This document shows, piece by piece, positions 1 through 6,785 of a DNA stretch of 13,443 nucleotides. The notes beneath the pieces are model-generated. The model did not search any database and was not told the DNA's origin. It saw nothing but the letters and a program-made list of their open reading frames with translations. The DNA comes from Draconibacterium sp. (lineage in GTDB: Bacteria > Bacteroidota > Bacteroidia > Bacteroidales > Prolixibacteraceae). The first letter of the stretch is position 1; every line of letters starts with the position of its first letter. The stretch is taken from assembly GCA_015493625.1 (NCBI GenBank), contig WGCT01000120.1, positions 1 through 13,443 of the forward strand, in the 5' to 3' direction. The position numbers and the translations under genes are program-made.

Positions 1-377
1 ATTTAAATTCTTGTGGGGAATAAAGCGAGAAATTATTGTGAAGAAATGATATAAACCTTATTCTTAGGTTCTAAAGTTTAGTAGTCAATTTAGCTAACAG
101 GTTGAATCAAACCTTATTAAGCTTATTCTAAATATAAAGATTGATTAGATTAACCTGTACACATTTTGTATTCACAACCCACAATCGATGGCCTGTACTA
201 AAGGAAAAACATTGAATCAGGATAGAGACATATTGTAATAACCTGTTATAGCACAGTTTTTCGCTTCGCAGTGAACAAAAATTACTTCGCCTCAATTCCC
301 GAGAACCTATCTGAATTGAGAATACTGGGGAGACGTACCATAAAAGCACTCTTCAATAGCATGAGAATTATGCACGA
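1..377. other. Left-edge non-coding stretch, no gene recognised
   Basis: I see no credible gene here. Open frames exist on both strands, but their translations are rich in Cys, Ser and Leu and have no recognisable domain. The stretch lies downstream of the Spy-like gene and would form the 3' trailer of its operon. It contains a repeated 10-mer aaaccttatt (53-62 and 109-118), an inverted pair taacaggtt/aacctgtta (95-103 and 240-248), and an 8-bp inverted repeat ctcaattc/gaattgag (291-298 and 313-320) with a 14-base loop. On the minus strand that last hairpin is followed about nine bases later by a short T run, so it could be a weak terminator of the operon. None of this is strong. Confidence 0.5.
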
Positions 378-857
378 TTATTTCTGTTTCATCCTCCCTT
401 TTTTTCCATGGTCGCGAAACATTTTAACCATATACATTCTAAATTCTTTTTCAGTTTTATAGAGGTTGAGAACTTTTTTCGGGGGAAGAATTTTTAGAAA
501 TTTTTCGTTGTATTTTGCCGGAATTGCTCCCTCTTTTTGCATGCTTTCTGCATATTCACGTGTTAGTTGAATAATCTCTTTTTCTGTTAACGAATCTTCC
601 GAATCGCGCACTTTTTCTTCCAGTTGGCGGCGCAATTTTTGAACATCCCATCGCTCTTTGTCCATTTGGTTGTAAATTGGCCAGAATTTTTCGGCTTCCT
701 CGGGTGTGAGGTCTAAACGTGCCGAGATAAAAGCAATTTTTTCTGAGCGAAATTTTTTCCATCGGTCTTTGTGGTACATTGCATCGTGCTGTGCACTAAC
801 AATACTATTTGTAAAAATAAAAAAGATGCCTGTTAGAATAATTATCCGTAGTTTCAT
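378..857 (-). CDS. Secreted Spy/CpxP-like helical protein of an ECF sigma operon
   Basis: The 159-residue protein starts with a clear Sec signal peptide (hydrophobic residues about 4-18, likely cleavage after SAQ near residue 23), so it should be periplasmic. The rest is almost entirely charged and helical, with an LTPEEAEKFWPIYNQ segment at residues 50-64. That segment resembles the LTxxQ-type repeat of the Spy/CpxP/CnrX group, which in Bacteroidota is often annotated as a sensor of ECF-type sigma factors. His and Met cluster near both ends of the mature chain (H24, M27, H29; M141, M143, M146, H150, M156), which may suggest metal contact, though this is inference. It is the last gene of the operon, starting 6 bases after the membrane-protein gene. 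Family members act as periplasmic chaperones or stress and metal sensors; which of these applies cannot be told from sequence. Confidence 0.75.
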   Translation of the reverse strand: MKLRIIILTGIFFIFTNSIVSAQHDAMYHKDRWKKFRSEKIAFISARLDLTPEEAEKFWPIYNQMDKERWDVQKLRRQLEEKVRDSEDSLTEKEIIQLTREYAESMQKEGAIPAKYNEKFLKILPPKKVLNLYKTEKEFRMYMVKMFRDHGKKGRMKQK

Positions 858-863
858 AATGTG

Positions 864-1325
864 TTATTTTTCTGTTTCAGTATAAAGTTCGTATTCCGAA
901 AGGTTTGTGCTCACATAGCTCAATAAATCTTCTTCGCTAAATTCAATGCCGTTGTCGGGCTCTTCGAGGAGAGCGAAAAAAGAGGTATCATCGATATTTT
1001 CAATAACCATACTCGAAAACTCTTCTTCGTATGAATTGTTTTGTTGAGCACTCTCGACAACTTCGCTTGTAAGATACATTTTTACCGGCCAGTAAACCAA
1101 TAGTGCTACCAATGCAAAACTGGCTGCCAATCCCAAAGCGGGTTTTATAAATTGTATAAAACGGTTCTTTTTTTCGGGGGGAACAACTTCCTTCTCTGCA
1201 TCGATTCTTGCCTGTAAACGGGCAGGAAAGTCATCGAAATAATTGGCAGGAACTCCAAACGGATTCTCCTTTTTTATCTCCGATAATCGGGGTTGATCAT
1301 TTTTATATTTATTCATATTTCCCAT
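864..1325 (-). CDS. Single-pass membrane protein, probable anti-sigma factor
   Basis: The 153-residue protein has a soluble N-terminal part (1-55), one transmembrane helix at about 62-84, and an acidic C-terminal part (90-153) expected in the periplasm. The N-terminal motif NPFGVPANYFDDFPARL (21-37) is of a kind found in Bacteroidota membrane proteins encoded directly after ECF sigma genes. The gene lies 32 bases downstream of the sigma gene. Size, topology and position all suggest that it tethers and inhibits that sigma factor. It has no HxxxCxxC zinc anti-sigma motif and no FecR-type periplasmic domain, so it belongs to a less studied class. Met4 is an alternative start three codons in. The anti-sigma role is inferred from context rather than from a recognised inhibitory domain. 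Confidence 0.7.
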   Translation of the reverse strand: MGNMNKYKNDQPRLSEIKKENPFGVPANYFDDFPARLQARIDAEKEVVPPEKKNRFIQFIKPALGLAASFALVALLVYWPVKMYLTSEVVESAQQNNSYEEEFSSMVIENIDDTSFFALLEEPDNGIEFSEEDLLSYVSTNLSEYELYTETEK

Positions 1326-1357
1326 TTTTGTGTTTGACTTAAACTCTGATTAAAGGT

Positions 1358-1909
1358 TTAATAATCACTGTTTTTTAAATATGCTTCAATCTTTTTTGTA
1401 GCATGGTGGAACGATGCTTTTAACGCTCCCACCGAAGTATCTAAAACTTCAGAAATTTCTTCGTATTTCATCTCTTCAAAATATTTCATATTAAAAACCA
1501 ATCGCTGTTTTTCGGGTAAACTTAAAATTGCTTCTTGTAATTTTAATTGAATTTTGTCCCCTTCAAAATAAGGGTCAGAGACTAGGTTGTTCATCAGGAA
1601 CTCGCTGGTATCGTTCATTGGCATAAAATGCTTTCTTTTATTCGAATTTATAAAAGTTAACGACTCGTTGGTGGCAATGCGATACAGCCATGTATATAAA
1701 CTCGATTCCTGACGGAAATTGTCGATGTTTTTCCAGATTTTTATGAAGGTGTTTTGAAGTACGTCGTCGGCGTCGTCGTGGCTTACTACAATCTTGCGAA
1801 TGTGCCAGTATAACCGCTCTTGGTATTTGGTTACCAACAGGTTAAATGCGAGGTCTCTTTTCTCTTCTCGCTTTAAGTTGGCAATTAATACACGGTCATC
1901 ACTCTCCAT
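1358..1909 (-). CDS. RNA polymerase sigma factor, ECF (sigma-70) family
   Basis: At 183 residues this has the usual length of an ECF sigma factor. Region 2, which binds core polymerase and the -10 element, spans about residues 21-90 and includes the DDADDVLQNTFIKIWKNI segment and a following STLYTWLYRIA-like segment (here SSLYTWLYRIATNE). Region 4, the -35 reader, spans about 125-178 with LPEKQRLVFNMKYFEEMKYEEISEVL and its helix-turn-helix continuation. It is the first gene of a minus-strand operon with the membrane protein and the secreted Spy-like protein. ECF sigma genes of this layout commonly activate their own promoter, but I could not find a clear promoter in the 101 bases upstream. 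The signal and target genes are unknown. Confidence 0.93.
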   Translation of the reverse strand: MESDDRVLIANLKREEKRDLAFNLLVTKYQERLYWHIRKIVVSHDDADDVLQNTFIKIWKNIDNFRQESSLYTWLYRIATNESLTFINSNKRKHFMPMNDTSEFLMNNLVSDPYFEGDKIQLKLQEAILSLPEKQRLVFNMKYFEEMKYEEISEVLDTSVGALKASFHHATKKIEAYLKNSDY

Positions 1910-2010
1910 TTACAAAAATTTATTCTATGACTTTGAATGCCGTAAAAGGTTTAATTTGAACGAAGGAAAGAAGGATACAACAAATTTTCTTACTGAAAGT
2001 AGTGCGGGTG

Positions 2011-2757
2011 CTATATTCTAAAATTCAATCCTTCTTCTTTTAGTTTGTTGTAAATACCAACATCAAACGAATATAATTTTGCTGCACGGTGCGAAACGTT
2101 TGTCTGTTTTTCGTTTGTATCAACCAACAAGTTCATATTCTGTATTTTCTTTCTGAAATTACGAGTGTCTAATTTTTTATCTAAAACAATTTCGTAAAGA
2201 GACTGTAACTCGGTGAGAGTGAATTTTTTAGGTAGCATGTGGAACCCTACCGGATGATACTGAACTTCTTCGCGTAATTTGGCCAAAGCAGTTTGAATAA
2301 TCTCTTTTGTGTCGAAAATAACTTCGGGAAGATTATCGATGTCGAACCATTTAACCGCTTGTGCCAAAGGCGACAGTTTTAAATTGTGGTTTTTGGGGTT
2401 AATTAATGCGTAATAGGCAACGGTTAAAACCCGCGAGTATGAAACCCGGTTAGGTGCCCCAAAAGTTTGCACCTGTTTTAGATAGATGTTCTCAATTCCG
2501 GTAGTAGTTTGAAGCAATTTCTTTGCATAACTGTCTAAATCTTCTTCTGTGGGTAAATGTGTGCCAATTAAGCCCCAGTAATTTTCCGATTTCAATGCCG
2601 GATTTTTTTCGAATATATCTTTTATCTGTTCGTACTCTTCTTTATTTGTAAGGAATTTTTCAAGCAGTTCGGGTTCGGCACGCCAAAGTAATACATTCAG
2701 TTTGTTTCCATCGAACCCAAAAATCACACAATCAACGGAGAAATTTTTGAAAATCAT
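2011..2757 (-). CDS. Nudix-fold transcriptional regulator (NrtR/AraR type), likely non-catalytic
   Basis: The 248-residue protein has an N-terminal Nudix-like domain (about 1-150) and a C-terminal winged-helix domain (about 168-245) beginning at YHPVGFHMLPKKFTLTELQ and containing RNFRKKI (199-205). This is the architecture of NrtR regulators of NAD metabolism and AraR-type sugar regulators of Bacteroidota. The Nudix box region (65-88) keeps only a Gly, an acidic residue and the closing TGI. The paired catalytic glutamates of the REUXEE core are replaced by Thr84 and Thr85 within AKKLLQTTTGI, so hydrolysis is unlikely and ligand sensing is the better guess. About 20 extra residues (33-56) precede the box. 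It is divergent from ychF with no obvious metabolic partner, so its ligand cannot be named. Confidence 0.85.
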   Translation of the reverse strand: MIFKNFSVDCVIFGFDGNKLNVLLWRAEPELLEKFLTNKEEYEQIKDIFEKNPALKSENYWGLIGTHLPTEEDLDSYAKKLLQTTTGIENIYLKQVQTFGAPNRVSYSRVLTVAYYALINPKNHNLKLSPLAQAVKWFDIDNLPEVIFDTKEIIQTALAKLREEVQYHPVGFHMLPKKFTLTELQSLYEIVLDKKLDTRNFRKKIQNMNLLVDTNEKQTNVSHRAAKLYSFDVGIYNKLKEEGLNFRI

Positions 2758-2771
2758 AAATATTGTTTTTA

Positions 2772-2779
2772 CAAATGTA
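2772..2779 (-). promoter_or_regulatory. Candidate -7 promoter box for the Nudix-type regulator
   Basis: On the minus strand this reads TACATTTG, a full match to the Bacteroidota -7 consensus TAnnTTTG. It sits 14 bases upstream of the start codon. A weak -33 element (TTAG) lies 21 bases further upstream. If real, the transcript would have a very short leader. Confidence 0.4.
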
Positions 2780-2898
2780 ATAATTGAATTCTTATTTTAA
2801 CTAATGAATTCAGAATTAATATGTGTTAAGTATAATATCATTTTTTAACCTAAGGTAATATTTTCGATAGAAAACTAATTCGACAATAATTATTAGAT

Positions 2899-2906
2899 TA
2901 CCTTTG
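2899..2906 (+). promoter_or_regulatory. Candidate -7 promoter box for ychF
   Basis: TACCTTTG matches the Bacteroidota -7 consensus TAnnTTTG and ends 23 bases before the ychF start codon. No good TTTG -33 element is seen at the usual 19-21 base spacing, so the call rests on the -7 box alone. Confidence 0.45.
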
Positions 2907-2929
2907 TTTTTTTTAAAATAAGAATAGAA

Positions 2930-4030
2930 ATGGCGTTAAAATGCGGAATAGTTGGTTTGCCAAATGTGGGGAAATCAACACTTTTTAATTGTTTGTCGAG
3001 TGCAAAAGCTCAATCGGCAAATTTTCCTTTTTGTACAATAGAACCGAATGTTGGTGTAATTACTGTTCCCGACGAGCGGTTGATTAAACTTACCGAAATT
3101 GATAAACCCAAAAAAGTGGTTCCCACAACGGTTGAGGTTGTCGATATTGCGGGGTTAGTAAAAGGGGCGAGTAAAGGCGAAGGATTGGGGAATCAGTTTT
3201 TGGGAAACATTCGCGAAACCGATGCAATTTTGCATGTGTTACGCTGTTTTGAAAACGATAATATTACACATGTCGATGGTTCTGTCGACCCGGTTCGCGA
3301 CAAAGAGGTTATTGATATTGAACTTCAGCTAAAAGATTTGGAGACCGTTGAGGGGCGTATCGAGAAGCTTGAGAAACAGGCGCGGCACGGAAACGACCCG
3401 AAGATTAAAAAGCTTTTTGAGTTGGCGGTGCGTTACAAAGAGGTGTTAGAGTCGGGGAAATCGGCTCGTACATTGCAACTGTCGGTCGAAGATGCGAAAG
3501 TTGCAAAAGAGCTTTTCCTGCTTACCAATAAACCGGTTATGTATGTTTGTAATGTCGATGAAGCATCGGCAAAAACAGGCAACCATTTTGTAGAAAAAGT
3601 GCGGGAGGCAATAAAAGACGAAAATGCCGAACTGCTAGTTATTGCTGCTGCAACCGAGTCGGATATTGCCGAGCTGGAAGAGTACGAAGAGAAGCAGATG
3701 TTTTTGGAGGAGTTAGGGCTCGACGAACCAGGTGTAAACAAACTAATTCATTCGGCTTACAGTTTGTTGAATCTGAAAACTTATTTTACTTCGGGGCCCG
3801 ACGAAAGTCGTGCTTGGACATTTACCGAAGGAACAAAAGCACCGCAGGCAGCCGGAATTATTCATACCGATTTTGAGCGTGGGTTTATTCGTGCCGAGGT
3901 AATTAAATATAACGATTACATCTCGTTAGGGTCGGAGAGTGCCTGTCGCGAAGCGGGAAAAATTGCCATCGAAGGAAAAGAATATGTGGTTCAAGATGGC
4001 GATATTATGCACTTTCGGTTTAATGTATAG
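2930..4030 (+). CDS. ychF: YchF/Ola1-family P-loop ATPase
   Basis: At 366 residues this is the standard length of the universally conserved YchF/Ola1 ATPase of the Obg family, a cytosolic protein that associates with ribosomes and is linked to stress responses. The P-loop GLPNVGKST is at residues 9-17, the G3 motif DIAG at 72-75, and the G4 motif is NVDE (208-211). NxxE in place of the NKxD of GTPases is the family hallmark that shifts preference to ATP. A charged helical coiled-coil insertion covers about 125-180, and the C-terminal TGS domain runs from about 281 to the end, closing with QDGDIMHFRFNV. It is a single-gene unit bounded by a divergent promoter region and a strong downstream terminator. 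Confidence 0.97.
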   Translation: MALKCGIVGLPNVGKSTLFNCLSSAKAQSANFPFCTIEPNVGVITVPDERLIKLTEIDKPKKVVPTTVEVVDIAGLVKGASKGEGLGNQFLGNIRETDAILHVLRCFENDNITHVDGSVDPVRDKEVIDIELQLKDLETVEGRIEKLEKQARHGNDPKIKKLFELAVRYKEVLESGKSARTLQLSVEDAKVAKELFLLTNKPVMYVCNVDEASAKTGNHFVEKVREAIKDENAELLVIAAATESDIAELEEYEEKQMFLEELGLDEPGVNKLIHSAYSLLNLKTYFTSGPDESRAWTFTEGTKAPQAAGIIHTDFERGFIRAEVIKYNDYISLGSESACREAGKIAIEGKEYVVQDGDIMHFRFNV

Positions 4031-4056
4031 AAAACTTGGAGTTGGGTTAAGCGCAG

Positions 4057-4094
4057 AAAAAAGGGTTGAACAACTAGTTATTCAACCCTTTTTT
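4057..4094. terminator. Bidirectional rho-independent terminator between ychF and yajC
   Basis: A perfect 14-bp inverted repeat (aaaaaagggttgaa at 4057-4070, ttcaaccctttttt at 4081-4094) encloses a 10-base loop. It has an A run on one side and a T run on the other, so it works as an intrinsic terminator in both directions. It lies between convergent genes, 27 bases after ychF and 18 bases after the yajC stop. Confidence 0.92.
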
Positions 4095-4111
4095 GCAATA
4101 ATAATTACTTA

Positions 4112-4426
4112 TTATTTTGTTTGTACGTCGGCCATGTCTTTTACAATGCCGTTTTTATCTACCTTAATATGAACGTCTTTGGCAATTTCCAAATTAATAG
4201 TTGTTTCCTGTACCGAAATAATTTTACCGTAAATACCTCCGGTAGTTACAACTTTATCGCCTTTTTTTAACCCCTCGCGAAACTGACGTGTCTCTTTTTG
4301 GCGTTTCATTTGCGGACGAATCATAAAAAAGTAAAACACAACAACAATTAAAATAAGCGGTAAAAAACTCATTAACGGATTTGCTTCCTGCCCTTGGGGC
4401 TGTGCCATCAAAATAATATTCAACAT
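4112..4426 (-). CDS. yajC: Preprotein translocase accessory subunit YajC
   Basis: The 104-residue protein has one transmembrane helix at about 20-36 followed by the family signature FYFFMIRPQMKRQKE (31-45) and a small cytoplasmic domain with the GDKVVTTGGIYGKI segment (56-69). YajC associates with SecDF and the SecYEG translocon in the inner membrane. The chosen start lies 11 bases after the DUF1573 gene; Met7 is a possible alternative. It is the last gene of the nusB-DUF1573-yajC operon and ends in the shared terminator. The ybbR-like and coaE genes that often follow yajC in related genomes are absent here. Confidence 0.95.
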   Translation of the reverse strand: MLNIILMAQPQGQEANPLMSFLPLILIVVVFYFFMIRPQMKRQKETRQFREGLKKGDKVVTTGGIYGKIISVQETTINLEIAKDVHIKVDKNGIVKDMADVQTK

Positions 4427-4437
4427 AATTCTAAATT

Positions 4438-4878
4438 TTAATATTTAATTTCTAAATTTTCATTTTTAACAATTGCAAAAATAGCTAAATGTTTTGGTTC
4501 TTTGCAATTTGCATCAATTTCAATTGTTTTATATTGCCGGCCAAACATTCCCGACGAATCAAATTCGACTTCAATCAGTCCCTTCTCTCCCGGTTTTATT
4601 GCTGTTTTCGGGTATTTCACCCGAAGACATCCGCAACCTGCATTAATATTTTTTATAATTAAATTGTGGTTTCCCGAGTTGGTAAAAGTAAAAGTTGTAA
4701 CCACAATTTCGCCCGAAATAAGCTTGCCAAATTCGTGAACAGTTTCGTTAAATGAAATTTCTGTAATTCCTTTCGGTTTTTCTAAACTATTTGCGTTGGT
4801 TATTTTTCCCCGCTTTTCTTTCTGATGGATGCATGAACTTAACGAAAAGACAATTAATATAAACAGAAGGCGTTTCAT
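4438..4878 (-). CDS. DUF1573-domain lipoprotein
   Basis: The 146-residue protein begins with a lipoprotein signal peptide: MKRLL, a hydrophobic core, and the lipobox LSSC with Cys16 as the lipidation site. The DUF1573 domain, an immunoglobulin-like beta sandwich, covers about 43-137. It includes HEFGKL (48-53), the FTNSG turn and the AGCGC segment (80-84). The CxC pair (C82, C84) recurs in this family, but its role is not established. The start codon overlaps the nusB stop by 4 bases (ATGA), so the two are translationally coupled. The nusB-DUF1573-yajC order is common in Bacteroidota, which suggests a housekeeping envelope role. The biochemical function is unknown. Confidence 0.88.
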   Translation of the reverse strand: MKRLLFILIVFSLSSCIHQKEKRGKITNANSLEKPKGITEISFNETVHEFGKLISGEIVVTTFTFTNSGNHNLIIKNINAGCGCLRVKYPKTAIKPGEKGLIEVEFDSSGMFGRQYKTIEIDANCKEPKHLAIFAIVKNENLEIKY

Positions 4879-5825
4879 TTTTCACCAATTAAACCACGAC
4901 CGACTTTATTAATTTTTTTCTCATTTTTCAGGTCTTTCAGGGTTTTGTCGAGAATGCCGTTTACAAAATTCCGGCTCTTTTCGGTGCTGTAATATTTCGA
5001 AAGTTCGATGTATTCGTTCATCGAAACTTTTGTGGGTACCGACGGAAAATAGAGCAGTTCGGTAATGGCAAGTTGCATAATAAGAATATCCATTTGCGCA
5101 ATACGTTCCATGTCCCAGTTTTGAGCATGCCGGTTAATTAACTCGCGTATTTCGTCGTGATTAATTATCGATTGGCGAATTAACGATTTTGCAAAATCAC
5201 GGTCTTCTTTATCTTTAAACAGTGGCATTAACTGATGATTCGAGTCGGTTAACTCATTAAACTGTCTTATGGTTTTTACAATCATGGCGATAACAAAATC
5301 AACATCATCGTTCCAATAAATGCTCTGCTCTTCGAGAACAATATAAAGGTATTCCGAAGTTAAAATTACTTTGCTGAACAGTTTTTCAATAAATTTTCGG
5401 TCGTTAAGATAAGAGCGGTTTTTATCGGCCATATAATTTTTATATACGTCCGATTCAATCATTAACAGATAAAGCTCTTTAATCAGTCCCTCATTATCAG
5501 ACCAGCTTAGTTTCTTTTGGTCGAGATATTTGTTCAGTTGGTTGTTTGAGCGCAACTGTTGAACAACCTGATTGGTAATAAACTTTGTGTTGGGATTTAA
5601 ATCTTCTTCGGTGGGTTGAAGTTTATTTCTTTTTATTTCAATTCTTTTTTCTGCGTAATCAGAAATCTCGACAGCCAACACCATTAAGTAGTGGTACAAG
5701 TCGAACGATTTTTCGATGCAGATAAAGAGATCTTTTTCGGTTTTACTAAGCGATTTCTCTTCTGAAGAGTAGTAGGCGTAAAGCATTTGTAACACCTTGG
5801 TTCTAATAATTCTTCTGCTAATCAT
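4875..5825 (-). CDS. nusB: Transcription antitermination factor NusB (long Bacteroidota form)
   Basis: The NusB fold is in the C-terminal third (about 205-305), with DRDFAKSLIRQSI, the WDMERIAQMDILIMQLAITELL segment and the closing KSRNFVNGILDKTLKDL. NusB binds boxA RNA with NusE (ribosomal protein S10) and supports antitermination on rRNA operons. The protein is 316 residues long, about twice the 139 of E. coli NusB. The extra N-terminal half is helical and typical of Bacteroidota NusB rather than a fusion error. It starts with ISRRIIRTKVLQMLYAYY, which resembles the start of the normal NusB domain, so the core may be interrupted by a long insertion. It is the first gene of the operon. Confidence 0.95.
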   Translation of the reverse strand: MISRRIIRTKVLQMLYAYYSSEEKSLSKTEKDLFICIEKSFDLYHYLMVLAVEISDYAEKRIEIKRNKLQPTEEDLNPNTKFITNQVVQQLRSNNQLNKYLDQKKLSWSDNEGLIKELYLLMIESDVYKNYMADKNRSYLNDRKFIEKLFSKVILTSEYLYIVLEEQSIYWNDDVDFVIAMIVKTIRQFNELTDSNHQLMPLFKDKEDRDFAKSLIRQSIINHDEIRELINRHAQNWDMERIAQMDILIMQLAITELLYFPSVPTKVSMNEYIELSKYYSTEKSRNFVNGILDKTLKDLKNEKKINKVGRGLIGEK

Positions 5826-5852
5826 TCTTTAATGAACTTCATAAATGTGGCG

Positions 5853-5883
5853 CAAAATTAGTTTTTTTTTGAATGGGCGAAAA
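5853..5883 (-). promoter_or_regulatory. Candidate promoter of the nusB operon
   Basis: On the minus strand TAATTTTG (5853-5860) fully matches the -7 consensus TAnnTTTG. A T-rich -33-like element (tttt at 5880-5883, followed by cg) lies exactly 19 bases upstream. The -7 box ends 27 bases before the nusB start codon. Confidence 0.5.
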
Positions 5884-6014
5884 CATTATCGGCTTTTTAT
5901 TTTAAAAGCAACGTTTTTCGAAATAGATTTAATACTAGTATTGATTTGCTGATGTTATATCCTCAATTCAGATAGCTTTTCGTGAAATTCGGCGAAGTTT
6001 CTTTTGCAATTAAG

Positions 6015-6034
6015 CCGGAGCTAAAATTCTCCGG
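6015..6034 (-). other. Small hairpin over the rhomboid stop codon
   Basis: The inverted repeat ccggag/ctccgg (6015-6020 and 6029-6034) has an 8-base loop and includes the rhomboid stop codon. No T run follows on the minus strand, so it is at best a weak terminator or an mRNA 3'-end stabiliser. Confidence 0.35.
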
Positions 6035-6773
6035 TATGCGAAACATTGTTATGAGGTGCATTTTTAATTGCAGTGCTGGTTTCTGTGGTATCCACATTTA
6101 TGGTGTCTTCGTTTTCGTTGTCATCATCATCATCGTCGTCGTCATTTTCCCAGTCGAATTTATGGCGGCGGATGATGTATTTCCGGTAGTAGATGGCCAG
6201 AACAACACCCGAAACAGCACCCCATAAATGTCCTTCCCACGAAACGGCAGGGTTAATCGGGAACATTCCCCAAACAAGCCCGCCATACAAAAATACCACC
6301 ACCACCGATATGGTTAGCAATCTGATGTCGTTTCGAATAATGCCACTAACAAAATGAAATGCTGCTAACGCATAAATTACCCCGCTTGCCCCAATATGCC
6401 ACGCCTCGCGCCCCGAGAGCCACACGCAGATTCCCGAGAAAATAAACATTTGGAAAAATATCCGGTACGAAATTCTCCGGTAGAAATAGATTAAAACAAA
6501 GGTTAATATAAAAAACGGGATTGAGTTTGAAAGGAGATGGTTAAATCCTGAATGGATAAATGGCGACAGGGCAATTCCGTACAACCCTTTTAAATGTCGT
6601 GGGTAAATGCCAAATCGAACAAAACTTACGCCGGTAGTTTGCTCAATAATTTCAATCATCCAAAACAGAAAAATAAATATTGCCGGGAAGAGCAGACTGT
6701 GTAGGAAGATTTTCTTTTCCAGTTCAGGATCTACTTCTTTCGGATTACTCGGATGATAGTTGAAGAGTTGCAT
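6021..6773 (-). CDS. Rhomboid-family intramembrane serine protease with acidic tail
   Basis: The 250-residue protein has about six hydrophobic segments between residues 25 and 200 and the rhomboid catalytic signature. The nucleophile Ser130 lies in GASG (128-131), the catalytic His182 in WEGHLWG (179-185), and the HxxxN oxyanion-site motif is at His79-Asn83 (HLLSN). Rhomboids cleave membrane-anchored proteins within the bilayer. After the last helix comes a basic stretch (RKYIIRRHKFDW, 197-208), then a run of eight Asp (211-218) and a Thr/Asn-rich end; by the positive-inside rule this tail is cytoplasmic. The gene starts 12 bases after the threonine aldolase stop, so the two are probably co-transcribed. 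The substrate is unknown. Confidence 0.93.
   Translation of the reverse strand: MQLFNYHPSNPKEVDPELEKKIFLHSLLFPAIFIFLFWMIEIIEQTTGVSFVRFGIYPRHLKGLYGIALSPFIHSGFNHLLSNSIPFFILTFVLIYFYRRISYRIFFQMFIFSGICVWLSGREAWHIGASGVIYALAAFHFVSGIIRNDIRLLTISVVVVFLYGGLVWGMFPINPAVSWEGHLWGAVSGVVLAIYYRKYIIRRHKFDWENDDDDDDDDNENEDTINVDTTETSTAIKNAPHNNVSHTGEF
6120..6143 (-). repeat. In-frame GAC/GAT trinucleotide run encoding eight Asp
   Basis: Eight consecutive Asp codons (three GAC, four GAT, one GAC read on the minus strand) lie inside the rhomboid gene. A run of this type can change length by slippage in units of one residue without breaking the frame. Confidence 0.85.
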
Positions 6774-6785
6774 TCTTTTGTTTTT

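Noticed and set aside
128..349. Minus-strand open frame of 73 codons at the left edge
   Set aside because: The translation is rich in Cys, Ser and Leu, has no domain, and sits in AT-rich DNA with inverted repeats; no promoter or conserved-looking segment supports it.
2011..2757. Active Nudix hydrolase
   Set aside because: The catalytic glutamate pair of the Nudix box is replaced by Thr and a winged-helix domain follows, which fits a regulator.
3433..3741. Minus-strand open frame of 102 codons inside ychF
   Set aside because: It is antisense to a highly conserved gene and its Ser-rich translation is what the reverse of Glu/Lys/Asp-rich coding typically gives.
5898..5916. Hairpin gcttttt...aaaagc upstream of nusB as a terminator of the rhomboid operon
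   Set aside because: The stem is short and made mostly of A-T pairs, with no T run following on the minus strand.
6120..6143. Frameshift or assembly artefact in the rhomboid gene at the Asp run
   Set aside because: The frame stays open on both sides and the run mixes GAC and GAT codons, as expected for a real acidic tract.
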